Positions 21,292 through 31,642 of a stretch of DNA of 33,901 bases are shown here, one piece after another. The position numbers were made by a program, and so were the translations under genes. The notes under the pieces were generated by a model. That model saw only the letters and a list, made by a program, of their open reading frames with translations. It was not told the origin of the DNA and searched no databases. Origin of the DNA: a virus; IMG/VR virus record IMGVR_UViG_3300045256_000818, positions 1 through 33,901 of that record; one strand, given 5' to 3'. Each line of letters opens with the position of its first letter. Position 1 is the first letter of the stretch.

Positions 21292-22844
21292 TGGTCACCG
21301 TTCCCACCTTCACCAACCAGGTGAGCGCGCAGACCGGCGGTTCGTCGCCGCGCATGGACGCGGCCGCGGCCGGCTATGCGGGCGTCGCGCTGCAGCGCGC
21401 ATCCGGACAGATCTCCGACCAGCTGGCCGAGTGGAACCATCGCTATGCCGAAGCGCGCCGGCAATCGGATGCGGCGAACCTGCTGGCGGACACGACGGCG
21501 CAGCTTGGCGACATGGAGTTTCGTTGGTCGAAGGTCGCCGACAACCAGGCGGCGATCGCCGGTTTCAACGACGAGGCGACCAAGCTCCGCACCGCGACGC
21601 TCAACCGGATCCAGGATCCGACGGTCGCGGCGCTCTTTTCCGACCAGTTCGACAAGGAGATGGTGAGCCGCAGCGAGGCGACGCGGAAAGCGGCCTTCGG
21701 CATCGAGAGCGCGGACCAGCGCGGCGCGCTCGATCTCCGGCTGAGCAACTATGAAAAGCAGATCTCGTCCGCGAGCTCGCAGCCGCTCAAGGATCAGCTG
21801 ATGGCGCGGGCGCAGGCGGACATTCTCTCGAGCACCAGCGCGGGATGGCTTCGCGCCGACGAGGGCGCGCAGAAGCTGCTCGACTTCAAGAGCAATTTGT
21901 CGATCGCCGACGCCGATCGCGACATCACCACCAATCCCGAGCTCGCGCAGCAGAAGCTGCTCGATCCCAAGAACTATCCGGATCTCGGGCCGGTGAAGCG
22001 GGCGCAGCTCTCCGATCGGGCGAATACGCGGGTCGACGCGCTGCGTTCCGATCGCATCCGCCTGGCCGAGCTCGCCGACCACCAGGCCGATCGCGCGATC
22101 AAGAAAGCCGGCGACGCCGCGGCGAAGGATCTCTGGGGCAAGCAACAGGACGGCACGCTGACCCGCGACGATATCGAGATGCAGAAGCCGGTGCTCGATC
22201 CCTCCGAGTATCACGCGCTGATCGTGTCGCAGTCCAATCTCGGCGCGCAATTCGACGATCCGACCACGCTGGCGGATCTCACCAAGGACGTCGGATCGTC
22301 GGATTTCGTGACCAAGGCGACCAGCGCCCTGCAGAATCACCTCATCACCAACGACCGCTTCGTGTCCCTGCTCAACACCAACCGCAGCGAGCTCACGCAG
22401 CAGCAGCCGGCGTCACCCTACAAGTCCGGCCGGTCGCTGGTGCAGACCACCCTCGAGCCGGGCCAGCTGCTCGACGGCAGTGCCGCGGCGCTCGCGCATG
22501 CGGGCCAGGCGCAGGCGCTGGCCGAGTTCGACGATTGGGCGGTCGCGAATCCGAATGCGACCCGTGCCGATACAATGGCGGAGGCTCAGCGCACGATCGC
22601 CCGGTATCAGATCGTCAATTATCAGAACATGAGCCTGGCGACCGGCCTGCCGCGCTTCTACACCGGCACGCGCGACGCACTGAAGACGGGGGATCTCGAC
22701 CAAGCCGAAGCGGCCACCATCAAGGCAATGGACGCGGGCCAGCTTTCGCGCGAGCAGTCCGATCTCGAGCTCCGGAAGATTGCCAGCTGGCGCTACATCT
22801 TGGCGCAGAAGACGACGCCGCCCGCCAGCGGGGGTAGCCAGTAA
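21291..22844 (+). CDS. Internal virion protein (middle ejection protein)
   Basis: 517 residues from ATG 21291 (1-bp overlap with the preceding stop). Almost entirely helical and polar with many Ala/Gln/Asp, no signal or membrane segment, and conserved-looking starts such as RMDAAAAGYAGVALQRASGQ. A T7 gp15-like role, part of the trans-periplasmic tube, is inferred from size, order and composition. A far upstream in-frame extension (to 20598) is rejected. Confidence 0.68.
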   Translation: MVTVPTFTNQVSAQTGGSSPRMDAAAAGYAGVALQRASGQISDQLAEWNHRYAEARRQSDAANLLADTTAQLGDMEFRWSKVADNQAAIAGFNDEATKLRTATLNRIQDPTVAALFSDQFDKEMVSRSEATRKAAFGIESADQRGALDLRLSNYEKQISSASSQPLKDQLMARAQADILSSTSAGWLRADEGAQKLLDFKSNLSIADADRDITTNPELAQQKLLDPKNYPDLGPVKRAQLSDRANTRVDALRSDRIRLAELADHQADRAIKKAGDAAAKDLWGKQQDGTLTRDDIEMQKPVLDPSEYHALIVSQSNLGAQFDDPTTLADLTKDVGSSDFVTKATSALQNHLITNDRFVSLLNTNRSELTQQQPASPYKSGRSLVQTTLEPGQLLDGSAAALAHAGQAQALAEFDDWAVANPNATRADTMAEAQRTIARYQIVNYQNMSLATGLPRFYTGTRDALKTGDLDQAEAATIKAMDAGQLSREQSDLELRKIASWRYILAQKTTPPASGGSQ

Positions 22845-25800
22845 TGGCCGGCGGGAATCAGGTTCCGGTCGCAAAGCCGGTGGCCAAACCGGCCGCGGCG
22901 CCGGCACCGGCGGACGCCGGTAGCGGCGACCTGGCGGGGCCGCTCGCCGACGGCGACAATGCCGGGCCGGGCTATGAGGCCTATCGCGGCCAGGCCAGCA
23001 CCGATGACCTGATCGCCCAAGCCCGTGCCCGCATGGCAACCGGTCAGGATTCTGCCCCGGCGACCGCTGCCGCGGCCGGTCCGGCCGCCGATGCCCCGGC
23101 CTCGGCCGCCGAACCGGCAGGGCAAAGCGTGCACGCTGACGGCGCGGCAAATCCGGCGGGATCGGCGGGCTCGATTCCGGGTAGCGCGGTCGTCACCGGC
23201 CAGGCCGACGGCCAGCAGCAGCCGATGACGGCGCTCGATCTGCTGATGCAGCTCTTCCCGGCTCCGGTGGCGGCGATCCCCGATGCCAAGGAAACCGCTA
23301 CGGCGCTCGGCAAGGATGCCGGCATGACGGCGGTCGAGACGCCGCGCGCGGTCGGCCGCGGCTTCATGCAGGCCGCCGGCAGCCTGCTGCAGGTGATGAC
23401 GCATCTCGGCGTCGAGCAGATCTCGACCGATCCCTTCCTGTCGCGGATGACGCCGGCGCAGCAGGAAGGCTTCGCCAAGCTGATGAACGGCGAGATCGAC
23501 GCCCGGACCGACGCGGCGGCCGGCGTCATCGGCGAGCCGAAATCCGCCGGCGGCAAGCTGATCGCCAATGCGGTGCAGTTCATCGCTCTGATGGGGACCG
23601 GCGCGCGCGCCGCGCAGGCGACGATCGGGCTGACGGATGCCGGCGCCAACATGATCGGCAGCGCGGCATCGATGGGCCTCTCGTTCAAGGGGGCCGACCC
23701 GACCGTCGCCGAGATGATCCAGGCCAATCCCAAGCTCGCCAATCCGATCGCCGAATTCATGGCGTCGAAGCCGGGCGACAACGAAGCCGTCGCGCGGTTG
23801 AAGAATGCATTCGAGGGCATGGTCGGCGATGCGCTGCTGACACCGCTGATCGCGGCCTTCCAGCTGTTCAAGGCGTCGAAGGCGCCGGCACTCGCCCAAG
23901 AGGGCGCCGCGGCGGCGCCGTCGAAGATCCTTACGCCGGGACTGACGCCCGAAGACCTGAAGGTGCTCGGCGATGCCGGCGACACCGCGGCGCCGATCGT
24001 CTCGGTCAAGCCGCGGCTCGACGCCAAGGGCAATCCGATCGCCGATCCCATGGTCGCCGGCAAGCTGCAGAAGGGCCTCGAGGCCACCGACGGCACCGAT
24101 GCCGGCGCCGCGGCCGAGGGCCTGGCGACCGATGCGCAGGCGAACCGGCTGTCGGCCGCGTTCGGCGCGCCGACGGATTTCGGCAACAAGGCCGTCACCG
24201 TCAACTTTGCCCGGATCAATACCGAGGCCGACGTGAAGACGGCGCTCGGCCAGATGACGGAAGCCTTCTCGGATTCGATCGATGCGGCGAAGCGCGGCGT
24301 GCGATCGAACGAAGTCACCCAGCAGGCGGCCGACGATCTCGGCATGTCGGTCGCGGATCTGCTGCGCCGGCGTGGCGGCCAGCCGCTCAACGCCGAGGAA
24401 GGCCTCGCCGCGCGCAATCTCTGGGCCGCCAGCGGGCAGAAGCTGCTCGAGACGGCGCAGGCCGCCGCGGCGCCTGGCGCGACCGCCGCCGATCTCTACG
24501 CGTTTCGCAAGATGATGGCGACGCATTACGCGATCCAGGCCGAAGTGCTCGGCGCCCGTGCGGAAACCGCCCGCGCGCTGCAGGCCTGGTCGATCCCGGC
24601 CGGCGGCGGCCAGGAGCAGATGAAGGCGCTCGAGGCCATGCTCGCCGGCAGCGGCGGCGCCGATGTTTCGAAGGCGATGGCGCAGCGCCTGGCCCTGCTC
24701 GCCGAATCCGGTGCGGACCAGGCCACCTTGAACCAGGCGATCCGCAAGGGCGCTTTCGCCAAGACCATGGATGCGGTGCGCGAGATCTGGATCAACGGCC
24801 TGCTGAGCTCGCCGACGACGCACATCGTCAACACGGTCTCGAATCTCAACGTCGCGCTGCAGCAGCCAGTCGAGCGCTACGTCGCCGGCAAGATCGCGCA
24901 GATGACGGGCTCCGGCGGCGTCGCCGACGGGGAAGGCCAAGCGATGATTTATGGCATGCTGAGCGGGCTCGGCGATGCCTTCCGCGTTTCGTGGAAGACG
25001 GCACGCGGCCAGGCAACCGACATGCTGGGCAAGCTCGAGCAGCCGTCCGGCGTCGATCCCGCGATCTCGTCGGCGGCCTTCAATCTCGACGAAGCCGGCG
25101 GCCCTGGTCGCGTGGTCGACCTGCTCGGCAACGTCTTCCGCGTGCCGGGCAAGGCGCTCGAGACGCAGGACGCTTTCTTCAAGTCGATCGGCTATCGCAT
25201 GGAATTGAACGCGCAGGCCTACCGCCAGGCGGCGAGCGAAGGCTTGCAGGGCGATGCGCTCGGCCAGCGCGTCGCCGATATCGTCGCCAATCCGCCGGAG
25301 AATATCCGCCTCGCCTCGGCCGACGCCGCGCTCTACAACACCTTCACCAATGAAAACGGTTGGTTCGGCAAGTGGCTGAGCTCGGCCCGCAATAAGGGCG
25401 GCCCGCTCAACCCGATGCCGTTCATCATCCCCTTTGTCCGCACGCCGGTGAACATCGCGCGCTATTCCTTCGAGCGCACGCCGCTGGCGCCGCTGGTCGG
25501 ACAGTGGAGGGCGGATATAGCCGCAGGGGGCGCGCGAAGAGATCTCGCGCTCGCGCGCATGGCGACGGGATCCTCGGCGATGGCGCTCGCCACCGATTAC
25601 GCCATGCAGGGCCTGGTGACCGGCCGCGGCCCGAAGGATCCCGGCGAGCTCGCGACCTTGAAGCGCACCGGCTGGCAGCCGTACTCGATCAAGGTCGGCG
25701 ACAAGTGGGTGAGTTACAACCGGCTCGATCCGTTCGGGCAGACGCTCGGTTTCGCCGCCGACATGACGGAAGCCATGAGCCGCGGCGATATCGACCCGGC

Positions 25801-26629
25801 CGACGTCGATTCCTGGAACGAGCTCATGGCCGGCGGCATCGCCGCGGTGTCGCAGTTCACCATCAACAAGACCTATCTCAAGGGCATGGCGGACTTCGCG
25901 AATGTGATGACGGATCCCGATCGCTACGGCCGCGACTACGTCAACAACTTTGCCGCCAGCTTCCTGCCGTTCACCGCGGCGTCCGGCGCCGTCGAGCGCG
26001 TGGTCGATCCGACCAACCGCGAGACCTTCACGCCGATGGATGCGCTTTATGCCCGGATGGCCGGCCTGTCCGATCAGCTGATCCCGTCTCGGGATCTCTG
26101 GGGCAAGCCGACGCAGTCGGGCGGTGCGGTCATGCCGGGCACTGTCGCCGGCCGGGTCTTCGACGCCGTGACGCCGATGCAGGTGAAGCAGGCGGCGGCC
26201 GAGCCGATCGACGCCGAGATGCTGAAGCAACGGGTCTATCAGCTGCCGATCGGCAAGAAATCCAGCTTCGCCGGCGTCGACGTCGACTTCCGCAACTGGC
26301 CGCAGGTCTATGACGCCTATGTGCAGCTCGCCGGGAACGGCGCCAAGGATCCGGCATTCGGCATGGGCGCGAAGGACTACCTCAACGCGCTGGTCTCGGG
26401 CAAGCACGAGCTCAGCAAGATCTACGACATGCAGAGCGACGGACCGGAGGGCGGCAAGGCGAAGATGATCAAGAGCGCCATCCTCGATGCGCGCCAGCGC
26501 GCGCAGCAGCAGATCCTCGCCGATCCCAAATTCGCGGCCTTCGCCGACTACATCAAGACGCAGCAGGGCATCAACGCGCGCGCGAAGATGATGCCGTCCG
26601 TTTCCCAGTCCATGCCACAGGTGCAGTGA
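22844..26629 (+). CDS. Large internal virion protein (DNA ejection, T7 gp16-like role)
   Basis: 1261 residues, the largest gene. A Pro/Ala-rich N-terminus (1-110) is followed by long helical regions, a hydrophobic NAVQFIALMGTGARAAQATI stretch near 245, and the conserved block INGLLSSPTTHIVNTVSNLN (about 650-670) seen in large polyvalent phage proteins. The C-terminal part (NKGGPLNPMPFIIPFVRTPV, then RYSFERTP) is also typical. I see no clear lytic transglycosylase domain, which T7 gp16 carries, so a separate cell-wall-opening activity is not evident. It probably forms the channel end in the inner membrane. Confidence 0.72.
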   Translation: MAGGNQVPVAKPVAKPAAAPAPADAGSGDLAGPLADGDNAGPGYEAYRGQASTDDLIAQARARMATGQDSAPATAAAAGPAADAPASAAEPAGQSVHADGAANPAGSAGSIPGSAVVTGQADGQQQPMTALDLLMQLFPAPVAAIPDAKETATALGKDAGMTAVETPRAVGRGFMQAAGSLLQVMTHLGVEQISTDPFLSRMTPAQQEGFAKLMNGEIDARTDAAAGVIGEPKSAGGKLIANAVQFIALMGTGARAAQATIGLTDAGANMIGSAASMGLSFKGADPTVAEMIQANPKLANPIAEFMASKPGDNEAVARLKNAFEGMVGDALLTPLIAAFQLFKASKAPALAQEGAAAAPSKILTPGLTPEDLKVLGDAGDTAAPIVSVKPRLDAKGNPIADPMVAGKLQKGLEATDGTDAGAAAEGLATDAQANRLSAAFGAPTDFGNKAVTVNFARINTEADVKTALGQMTEAFSDSIDAAKRGVRSNEVTQQAADDLGMSVADLLRRRGGQPLNAEEGLAARNLWAASGQKLLETAQAAAAPGATAADLYAFRKMMATHYAIQAEVLGARAETARALQAWSIPAGGGQEQMKALEAMLAGSGGADVSKAMAQRLALLAESGADQATLNQAIRKGAFAKTMDAVREIWINGLLSSPTTHIVNTVSNLNVALQQPVERYVAGKIAQMTGSGGVADGEGQAMIYGMLSGLGDAFRVSWKTARGQATDMLGKLEQPSGVDPAISSAAFNLDEAGGPGRVVDLLGNVFRVPGKALETQDAFFKSIGYRMELNAQAYRQAASEGLQGDALGQRVADIVANPPENIRLASADAALYNTFTNENGWFGKWLSSARNKGGPLNPMPFIIPFVRTPVNIARYSFERTPLAPLVGQWRADIAAGGARRDLALARMATGSSAMALATDYAMQGLVTGRGPKDPGELATLKRTGWQPYSIKVGDKWVSYNRLDPFGQTLGFAADMTEAMSRGDIDPADVDSWNELMAGGIAAVSQFTINKTYLKGMADFANVMTDPDRYGRDYVNNFAASFLPFTAASGAVERVVDPTNRETFTPMDALYARMAGLSDQLIPSRDLWGKPTQSGGAVMPGTVAGRVFDAVTPMQVKQAAAEPIDAEMLKQRVYQLPIGKKSSFAGVDVDFRNWPQVYDAYVQLAGNGAKDPAFGMGAKDYLNALVSGKHELSKIYDMQSDGPEGGKAKMIKSAILDARQRAQQQILADPKFAAFADYIKTQQGINARAKMMPSVSQSMPQVQ

Positions 26630-28194
26630 TGGCGGTGCCGAGCGACGTCAGCGACTTCAAGTATAACGGCGACGGCGTCACCACCGTCTTCATGGTGCCG
26701 TTCACCGTCTTCAGCGGCGGCGACCTGGTCATCGCGCTGCACGACACCGTCGCCGGCGTCGATGTTGTCCCGGCGCCGGTGCTCAACGGCGCCGGCACCT
26801 ATGACTTCACCTTCGCCGGTACCTTCGACCCGTCGATCGGCGAGTACACCGCGAACAACCAGATCACCTTCAACAATCCGCTGCCGGCGACATACTTCGT
26901 CGCCGGCGAGCGCTCGGTCGACGCGATCCAGCAGTCGATCTTCCTGGACAACAGCAAGTTCCCGGCGAAGCGCGTCGAGGGCAGCCTCGACCGCATCACC
27001 ATGGTGGCGCAGCAGCTGCTCGGCAAGATGAAGCGCGCGCTGATCCAGCAGCTGACGACGTCGATCGACAACCTGCAGATCCCGACACCGGCGGCCGGGC
27101 TGTTCTGGCGCTGGAACGCGGCGGCTGACGGTCTCGAGAACGCCTCAGTGACGAGCGTCGCCGGCGTCGTCGTTTCTGCATCGGAGGTCGACGAGGGCAT
27201 CGCGCGTGTCGCCACCATGGCGAAGATCGACGGCGCGGCCGACGATCTCGCTTTCGCGACGTCGCTCAAAACCGGACGGCTCCTGAAACAAGGGACCGGC
27301 GTCGCGATCGCCGCCAACGCGATCGCCAAGCCGGCGGACGTCGATCGCGGGGGGCGATACCATATCACCACGGGCGCCGGCTGGACGCTCAACACCTTGT
27401 GGAACAACGCGACATTCCCATGGCCGCAGACTTTCGTCGCGGACAATGCCGGCACGCTCACCAGCTCGGCCAATCTGATCCTGCCGACCGGCGCCAACAT
27501 CGCGGTTTCGGCCGGCGACGTCTTCACCTTCGTGCCGGAGGGCGGCACGATCTGGCGGCTGACATTCTATCAGCGCAAGGACGGCACGGCGCTCGCGGGA
27601 TCCGGGAACGGCTATGCCACCTATGCCGCCAACCACAATCCGAACGGATCCGAAGCGGGAAAGGTGATCGAGTTCACCGGGGCCGGCGGCTACATCTGCC
27701 AGATCCCGGCCGGGCAATCGAACGTCGTCAAGAATTCCAGCGCCGGCGACGTGACGGTTTCCATGTCGGCAGGCAATCTCGATGGGCAGGCCACGCGCAA
27801 GGTTCGCCCCGGCGACCGCGTGACGGTCCAGGGCACCGGCGCGGCGGGCGTCACGATCGGCGGCGAATACAGCTATGACAGCGGGCAGCAGACCATCACG
27901 CTCGGCGCGGCGCTCAACCTGGCGCATGGGCTCGGCGTCAAGCCGGAGCGCGTGAAAGTGCAGATCGAATGCACCTCGATCGACGGCAATTATGCGGTCG
28001 GCGACGTGATCGATATCGGCCCGACCATGTACAACGGGTTCGAGCTCGATCACTTCTCGCTGAAACAGAACGCGACCAACCTCAAGCTCAATGTCGGCTC
28101 GGGTCGGATTCAGATCATCGACGACAGCACGCTGGCCCCGGTGTCGATCGACGTGACGAAGTGGAAATGGCGCGTGCGCGCCTGGACGCGCTGA
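26629..28194 (+). CDS. Tail fibre protein
   Basis: 521 residues; ATG 26629 overlaps the preceding stop (the GTG three bases before is less likely). The N-terminal 150 residues (FKYNGDGVTTVFMVPFTVFS, then YFVAGERSVDAIQQ and KRVEGSLDRITMVAQQL) match the T7 gp17-type virion-anchoring domain. The middle is beta/coil, and the C-terminal 90 residues (QTITLGAALNLAHGLGVKPE onward) form a compact beta domain common at fibre ends. It attaches to the tail and contacts the host surface. Confidence 0.8.
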   Translation: MAVPSDVSDFKYNGDGVTTVFMVPFTVFSGGDLVIALHDTVAGVDVVPAPVLNGAGTYDFTFAGTFDPSIGEYTANNQITFNNPLPATYFVAGERSVDAIQQSIFLDNSKFPAKRVEGSLDRITMVAQQLLGKMKRALIQQLTTSIDNLQIPTPAAGLFWRWNAAADGLENASVTSVAGVVVSASEVDEGIARVATMAKIDGAADDLAFATSLKTGRLLKQGTGVAIAANAIAKPADVDRGGRYHITTGAGWTLNTLWNNATFPWPQTFVADNAGTLTSSANLILPTGANIAVSAGDVFTFVPEGGTIWRLTFYQRKDGTALAGSGNGYATYAANHNPNGSEAGKVIEFTGAGGYICQIPAGQSNVVKNSSAGDVTVSMSAGNLDGQATRKVRPGDRVTVQGTGAAGVTIGGEYSYDSGQQTITLGAALNLAHGLGVKPERVKVQIECTSIDGNYAVGDVIDIGPTMYNGFELDHFSLKQNATNLKLNVGSGRIQIIDDSTLAPVSIDVTKWKWRVRAWTR

Positions 28195-28204
28195 GGAGGC
28201 GACG

Positions 28205-28702
28205 ATGGCTTTTTGGCTGACGGCGGCGAACGTCTACTACACCGGCGACCAGGCGGACGAAGCGGACCGCGAAGTGCCGGAGCGGCCGGGGCTCGATTAC
28301 ATTTGGAATGGTGAGGCCTGGGCGCCAAATCTCTCGGCCATGGCCGAGCGGCGCTGCCTCGAGGTCGACGCGCTGCGCGACGCCACCTTTGCCGCCGGCA
28401 TGGCCTATCAGGGCAAGGTGCTGCAGCTGCGCGACGTCGACCAGCAGCGGATCATCGCCGCCGGGGCGACTGCGAAATTCGCGCTGCTGATGAGCAGCAC
28501 CTGGCCGGCCGGCTTCGCCTGGATCATGGCCGACAACACGACGCTGCCGCTCGACGCCGCCGGCATGTCTGCGATGGCGGACGCAGCCGCGGCTAAGGTC
28601 GAGGCTTGGATCTTCACGGGCCATGCGCACAAGCAAGCACTGCGCGCGCTGACGACCGCGGCGGCGATCGCCGCCTATGACATCACCACCGGTTGGGCAT
28701 AA
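28205..28702 (+). CDS. DUF4376-like tail-associated protein
   Basis: 165 residues after a GAGGAG ribosome site. It has an N-terminal short beta segment with YIWNGEAW, a helical middle starting MAERRCLEVDALRDATFAAG, the signature WIMADNTTLPLDAAGM and the end YDITTGWA, as in DUF4376 proteins that follow phage fibre genes. Probably a fibre-assembly or tail-tip accessory protein. Confidence 0.65.
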   Translation: MAFWLTAANVYYTGDQADEADREVPERPGLDYIWNGEAWAPNLSAMAERRCLEVDALRDATFAAGMAYQGKVLQLRDVDQQRIIAAGATAKFALLMSSTWPAGFAWIMADNTTLPLDAAGMSAMADAAAAKVEAWIFTGHAHKQALRALTTAAAIAAYDITTGWA

Positions 28703-28713
28703 GGAACACCGAC

Positions 28714-29091
28714 ATGGCAAACAACGACGAAGTCCCGAACTACGGCGCATTCGGCGGGCAGATTCCGAGCCGCTTCACCACGATCTTGAACGGCGCGAGC
28801 CTCAGCGACCTGGCCGATTTCGGGTCGCTGCGGCCGGTGGCGATCATCATGCCCGCGGCCTGGACGGCGGCCTCGATCACGCTGCAGGTGGGCAGCGACG
28901 GTCAGAACGTCGCCGATATGTACGACAGCACCGGCGCCGAATACACGCTCACGGTGACGGCGAGCCGCTTCATCCTGCTGAAGCCGCTGGATTTCATCGC
29001 GGTGCGCGGCGCGAAACTGCGCAGCGGCACCGGCGGCGTGCCGGTCAACCAGGGCGCCGATCGCATCATCAAGTGGGTGCTGGTGCCGTAA
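28714..29091 (+). CDS. Small beta-rich tail protein
   Basis: 125 residues from ATG 28714 behind AAGGAAC. Beta-rich sequence (LRPVAIIMPAAWTAASITLQ, then YTLTVTASRFILLKPLDFIA, GADRIIKWVLVP). It resembles small jelly-roll-like proteins encoded next to receptor-binding proteins. It ends in TAATG with the tailspike start. Confidence 0.6.
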   Translation: MANNDEVPNYGAFGGQIPSRFTTILNGASLSDLADFGSLRPVAIIMPAAWTAASITLQVGSDGQNVADMYDSTGAEYTLTVTASRFILLKPLDFIAVRGAKLRSGTGGVPVNQGADRIIKWVLVP

Positions 29092-31361
29092 TGGTGCAGA
29101 TGCGCCCGCTTCGTCCGCTGCTGCGGCCCGGCCTGTTGGGAACGGCGCTGGCCGATAACGGCCAGGCGCTGCCGCTCGATCAGCAGTGGGCGAACGCGGC
29201 GAAGGCGAATGGCGGCGCACCGTCGGCGGCCGACCAGGCCGCGATCGCCGCCTTCATCCAAGGCTGCAAGGACGACGGCTTTTGGAACCAGCTCTCGGTC
29301 ATCCGGCTCTGGTCGACCGACAGTCTCGGCACCGACTGCATCAACATCAAGGATCCGCAGCGCAACCGCGCGGCGATCACCAACACCGCGCCGACCAAGA
29401 CGCCCTATCGCAGCGCCACGGGCAGCGGCGCCGGCGCGATCGACGAGAATTTCAATCCTGCTCTCGACAGCCGCTACACGCTTTCCGATGCGTCCTATTG
29501 GGTCTGGTCCCTGACCGAGGCGCAGAGCAACACGTCGGACATCGGCAACACCAACAACCGCGGCAATCTCAAGAATACGTCGAACCAGGTGTTCGCCCGG
29601 GTCAACGATGCGACCAACGACACCAATGTCCCGGGCACGAGCATCGGATTCTTCGGTTTCCAGCGTGTCGGGGGCACGAAGAAATACTGGCTCAACGGCG
29701 CCTCCATCTTCACGGTCGCACGCGCCGCGACGTCGATCACCAACGGCACGGTCTATCTCTTCGGGGTGAGCCCAGCCGGCGGCTGCACGCGTGAATTTAC
29801 CTTCTCGGCCTGGGGCGCATCGCTCAACGGCTTCGAGAACGCCTTCTATCTGCGCGTCAAGGCGCTGCTGACCGCCTTCACCGGGTTGACCGATTTCAAC
29901 GGCCAGACCTACAGCGTCTATGAAGGCGACGATTTCGAGATGCAGCTTGCCCAGGCTGGCGGCGACGTGACCTATACGCTGCTGGCCGGCCAGGACAGCG
30001 CGAAGTTTTCGATCACCAACAATACCTTGAAGCTGCCGGCGAAGGTTTACGCCGCGCCGACCGACTTCGACACCAACAACAGCTATATCGCCGCGCTGCG
30101 CTCGACGCGCGCAAGCACCGGCGCGACCGTCGACAGCACGATCACGGTCAACGTCAAGCAGGAAGTCGTCGGGACGCTCAAGCGGTACATCAAGCCCGCC
30201 GCCACCGGTACGGGCGACGGCAGCACGCTGGCGAATGCCGCGGCTTTCTCGTCACTCGATACGCTGGTCACCCAGGTCGGGCCCGGCGGCACGGTCTATC
30301 TGATCGCGGATCTCGGAAATTTCGTCACGCAGCGCGCGACACTGTCGCATGGCGGCAGCAAGAACAATCCGGTCACGATCTGCGGCGTCGATAGCGGGCT
30401 CAACCCGATGAACGCCGTCTTCGTCGGCAGCCGCACGGCATTCGTGCCGCCGGCCGATCCGCAGCAGAAGACCGACGTCACCGGATGGGCCACCGGCTCG
30501 GATATGTTCATCCTCGCCGCCGGCGCCGACAACATCAAGTTCAAGAACATCGCGCCTCAGAACACCGGCTCTTTCATCTCCTGCACCGCATCGGTGCACG
30601 GCCTCGAGATCAACACGGTCACGGCGACCAATTGCCTGCGGTTCTTCGAGATGGGCAATAACCTCTGCGTCGGCGCGAAGTTCAAGGACGTCACGGTCAA
30701 CGGCTATTCGAAGCAATGCATCCGCTACCGCGGCACCAGCCATGATTGGAATTTCGACAACGTCCAGCTCGACAGCATGCGGCAGAACGGGGACAACTTC
30801 GGGGTCGGCGTGCAAATGTCGGAATACGCCAGCAATCCGACCGCCATCAACTCGTCGTTCAAGAACGCGTACGACGACACCAACAGCTTCTGGAACGGCG
30901 ACGGCTGGTCGTCCGAGGCGACGTGCTTCGGCACCTTCAACTTCACCAACTGCACGTTCAGCGGCAACACCGATGCCGGCCTCGATCTCAAGGCCGCGGT
31001 CGGCAGCCAGATCAACATCACCGGCTGCACCTTCCAGGACAACAAGAACAACATCAAGCTTTGGGGCAACAGCAGCGGTCCAGCCGGATCCGCGACGTTC
31101 ACACTCAGCGGCGTTGTCAGCATCGAGCCGAACCGCCGCGGCGGCGGCGGCGCGCCGAACCATGTCGATGGTGCGAACGGCGCCGCCATCATCATCAAGG
31201 GCACGAGCAGCTTTTCCGACACGATCAACGGCGGCGGCGGACTCTATGTCATGGAGAACAACGCCGGCGCCTATCACGTCGCTGTCGATACGGTAGAGAG
31301 CAGCGTCAAGCCGCGCACGGTCTTCGTCTCCGGCACCACGATCGACACGGTGATCCCATGA
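29091..31361 (+). CDS. Beta-helix tailspike or receptor-binding protein
   Basis: 756 residues from ATG 29091; the longer open frame from 28677 is rejected because it covers the coupled 28714 gene. N-terminal about 270 residues: anchor plus a beta domain (ASYWVWSLTEAQSN...). Residues about 272-355 (YSVYEGDDFEMQLAQAGGDV...) look cadherin/Ig-like. From about 362 (LKRYIKPAATGTGDGSTLAN) to the end, repeated short beta strands with stacked Asn (NFTNCTFSGNTD, NITGCTFQDNKNNI) form a right-handed parallel beta-helix as in pectate-lyase-like tailspikes. It likely binds, and possibly cleaves, surface polysaccharide; no catalytic residues can be assigned. Confidence 0.78.
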   Translation: MVQMRPLRPLLRPGLLGTALADNGQALPLDQQWANAAKANGGAPSAADQAAIAAFIQGCKDDGFWNQLSVIRLWSTDSLGTDCINIKDPQRNRAAITNTAPTKTPYRSATGSGAGAIDENFNPALDSRYTLSDASYWVWSLTEAQSNTSDIGNTNNRGNLKNTSNQVFARVNDATNDTNVPGTSIGFFGFQRVGGTKKYWLNGASIFTVARAATSITNGTVYLFGVSPAGGCTREFTFSAWGASLNGFENAFYLRVKALLTAFTGLTDFNGQTYSVYEGDDFEMQLAQAGGDVTYTLLAGQDSAKFSITNNTLKLPAKVYAAPTDFDTNNSYIAALRSTRASTGATVDSTITVNVKQEVVGTLKRYIKPAATGTGDGSTLANAAAFSSLDTLVTQVGPGGTVYLIADLGNFVTQRATLSHGGSKNNPVTICGVDSGLNPMNAVFVGSRTAFVPPADPQQKTDVTGWATGSDMFILAAGADNIKFKNIAPQNTGSFISCTASVHGLEINTVTATNCLRFFEMGNNLCVGAKFKDVTVNGYSKQCIRYRGTSHDWNFDNVQLDSMRQNGDNFGVGVQMSEYASNPTAINSSFKNAYDDTNSFWNGDGWSSEATCFGTFNFTNCTFSGNTDAGLDLKAAVGSQINITGCTFQDNKNNIKLWGNSSGPAGSATFTLSGVVSIEPNRRGGGGAPNHVDGANGAAIIIKGTSSFSDTINGGGGLYVMENNAGAYHVAVDTVESSVKPRTVFVSGTTIDTVIP

Positions 31362-31642
31362 TCCGCATCCCGCGCTTCGCGCTGCTCGTCGCCGGCATCG
31401 TGATCGCCGGCGCCGGCGCGCTGGCTTTCAACCTGGGCCACCCGGTCGCCGGCGCGATCGTCGGCGGCGTCGGCCTGGCGATCGCCGCGGCCGAGTTCAT
31501 CACCATCGAGCGCAAGCGCGAGAGCGACGACGCGCAGCTGCAGGAATCGGCCGCGCGGCTGCAGCCCGGCGCGGACGACAATCCGGAGATCGATGACAAG
31601 TGGATGCACGATCAATTCGGGGGGCGTGGCGGTGGAGCGTGA
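31358..31642 (+). CDS. Two-TM small membrane protein (holin-like)
   Basis: 94 residues, ATGA-coupled to the tailspike. Two hydrophobic segments at about 7-26 and 30-50 (FALLVAGIVIAGAGALAFNL; AGAIVGGVGLAIAAAEFITI) with a polar acidic C-terminus. The topology fits a class II holin, and it opens the lysis cassette. Family not recognised; a second, better holin follows at 32489. Confidence 0.5.
   Translation: MIRIPRFALLVAGIVIAGAGALAFNLGHPVAGAIVGGVGLAIAAAEFITIERKRESDDAQLQESAARLQPGADDNPEIDDKWMHDQFGGRGGGA

Noticed and set aside
22793-26407. A 1204-residue open frame on the minus strand
   Set aside because: It mirrors the ejection-protein gene in a GC-rich genome, where antisense frames stay open by codon bias. 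Its Arg/His/Leu/Ala-rich composition has no domain, and it runs against all neighbours.
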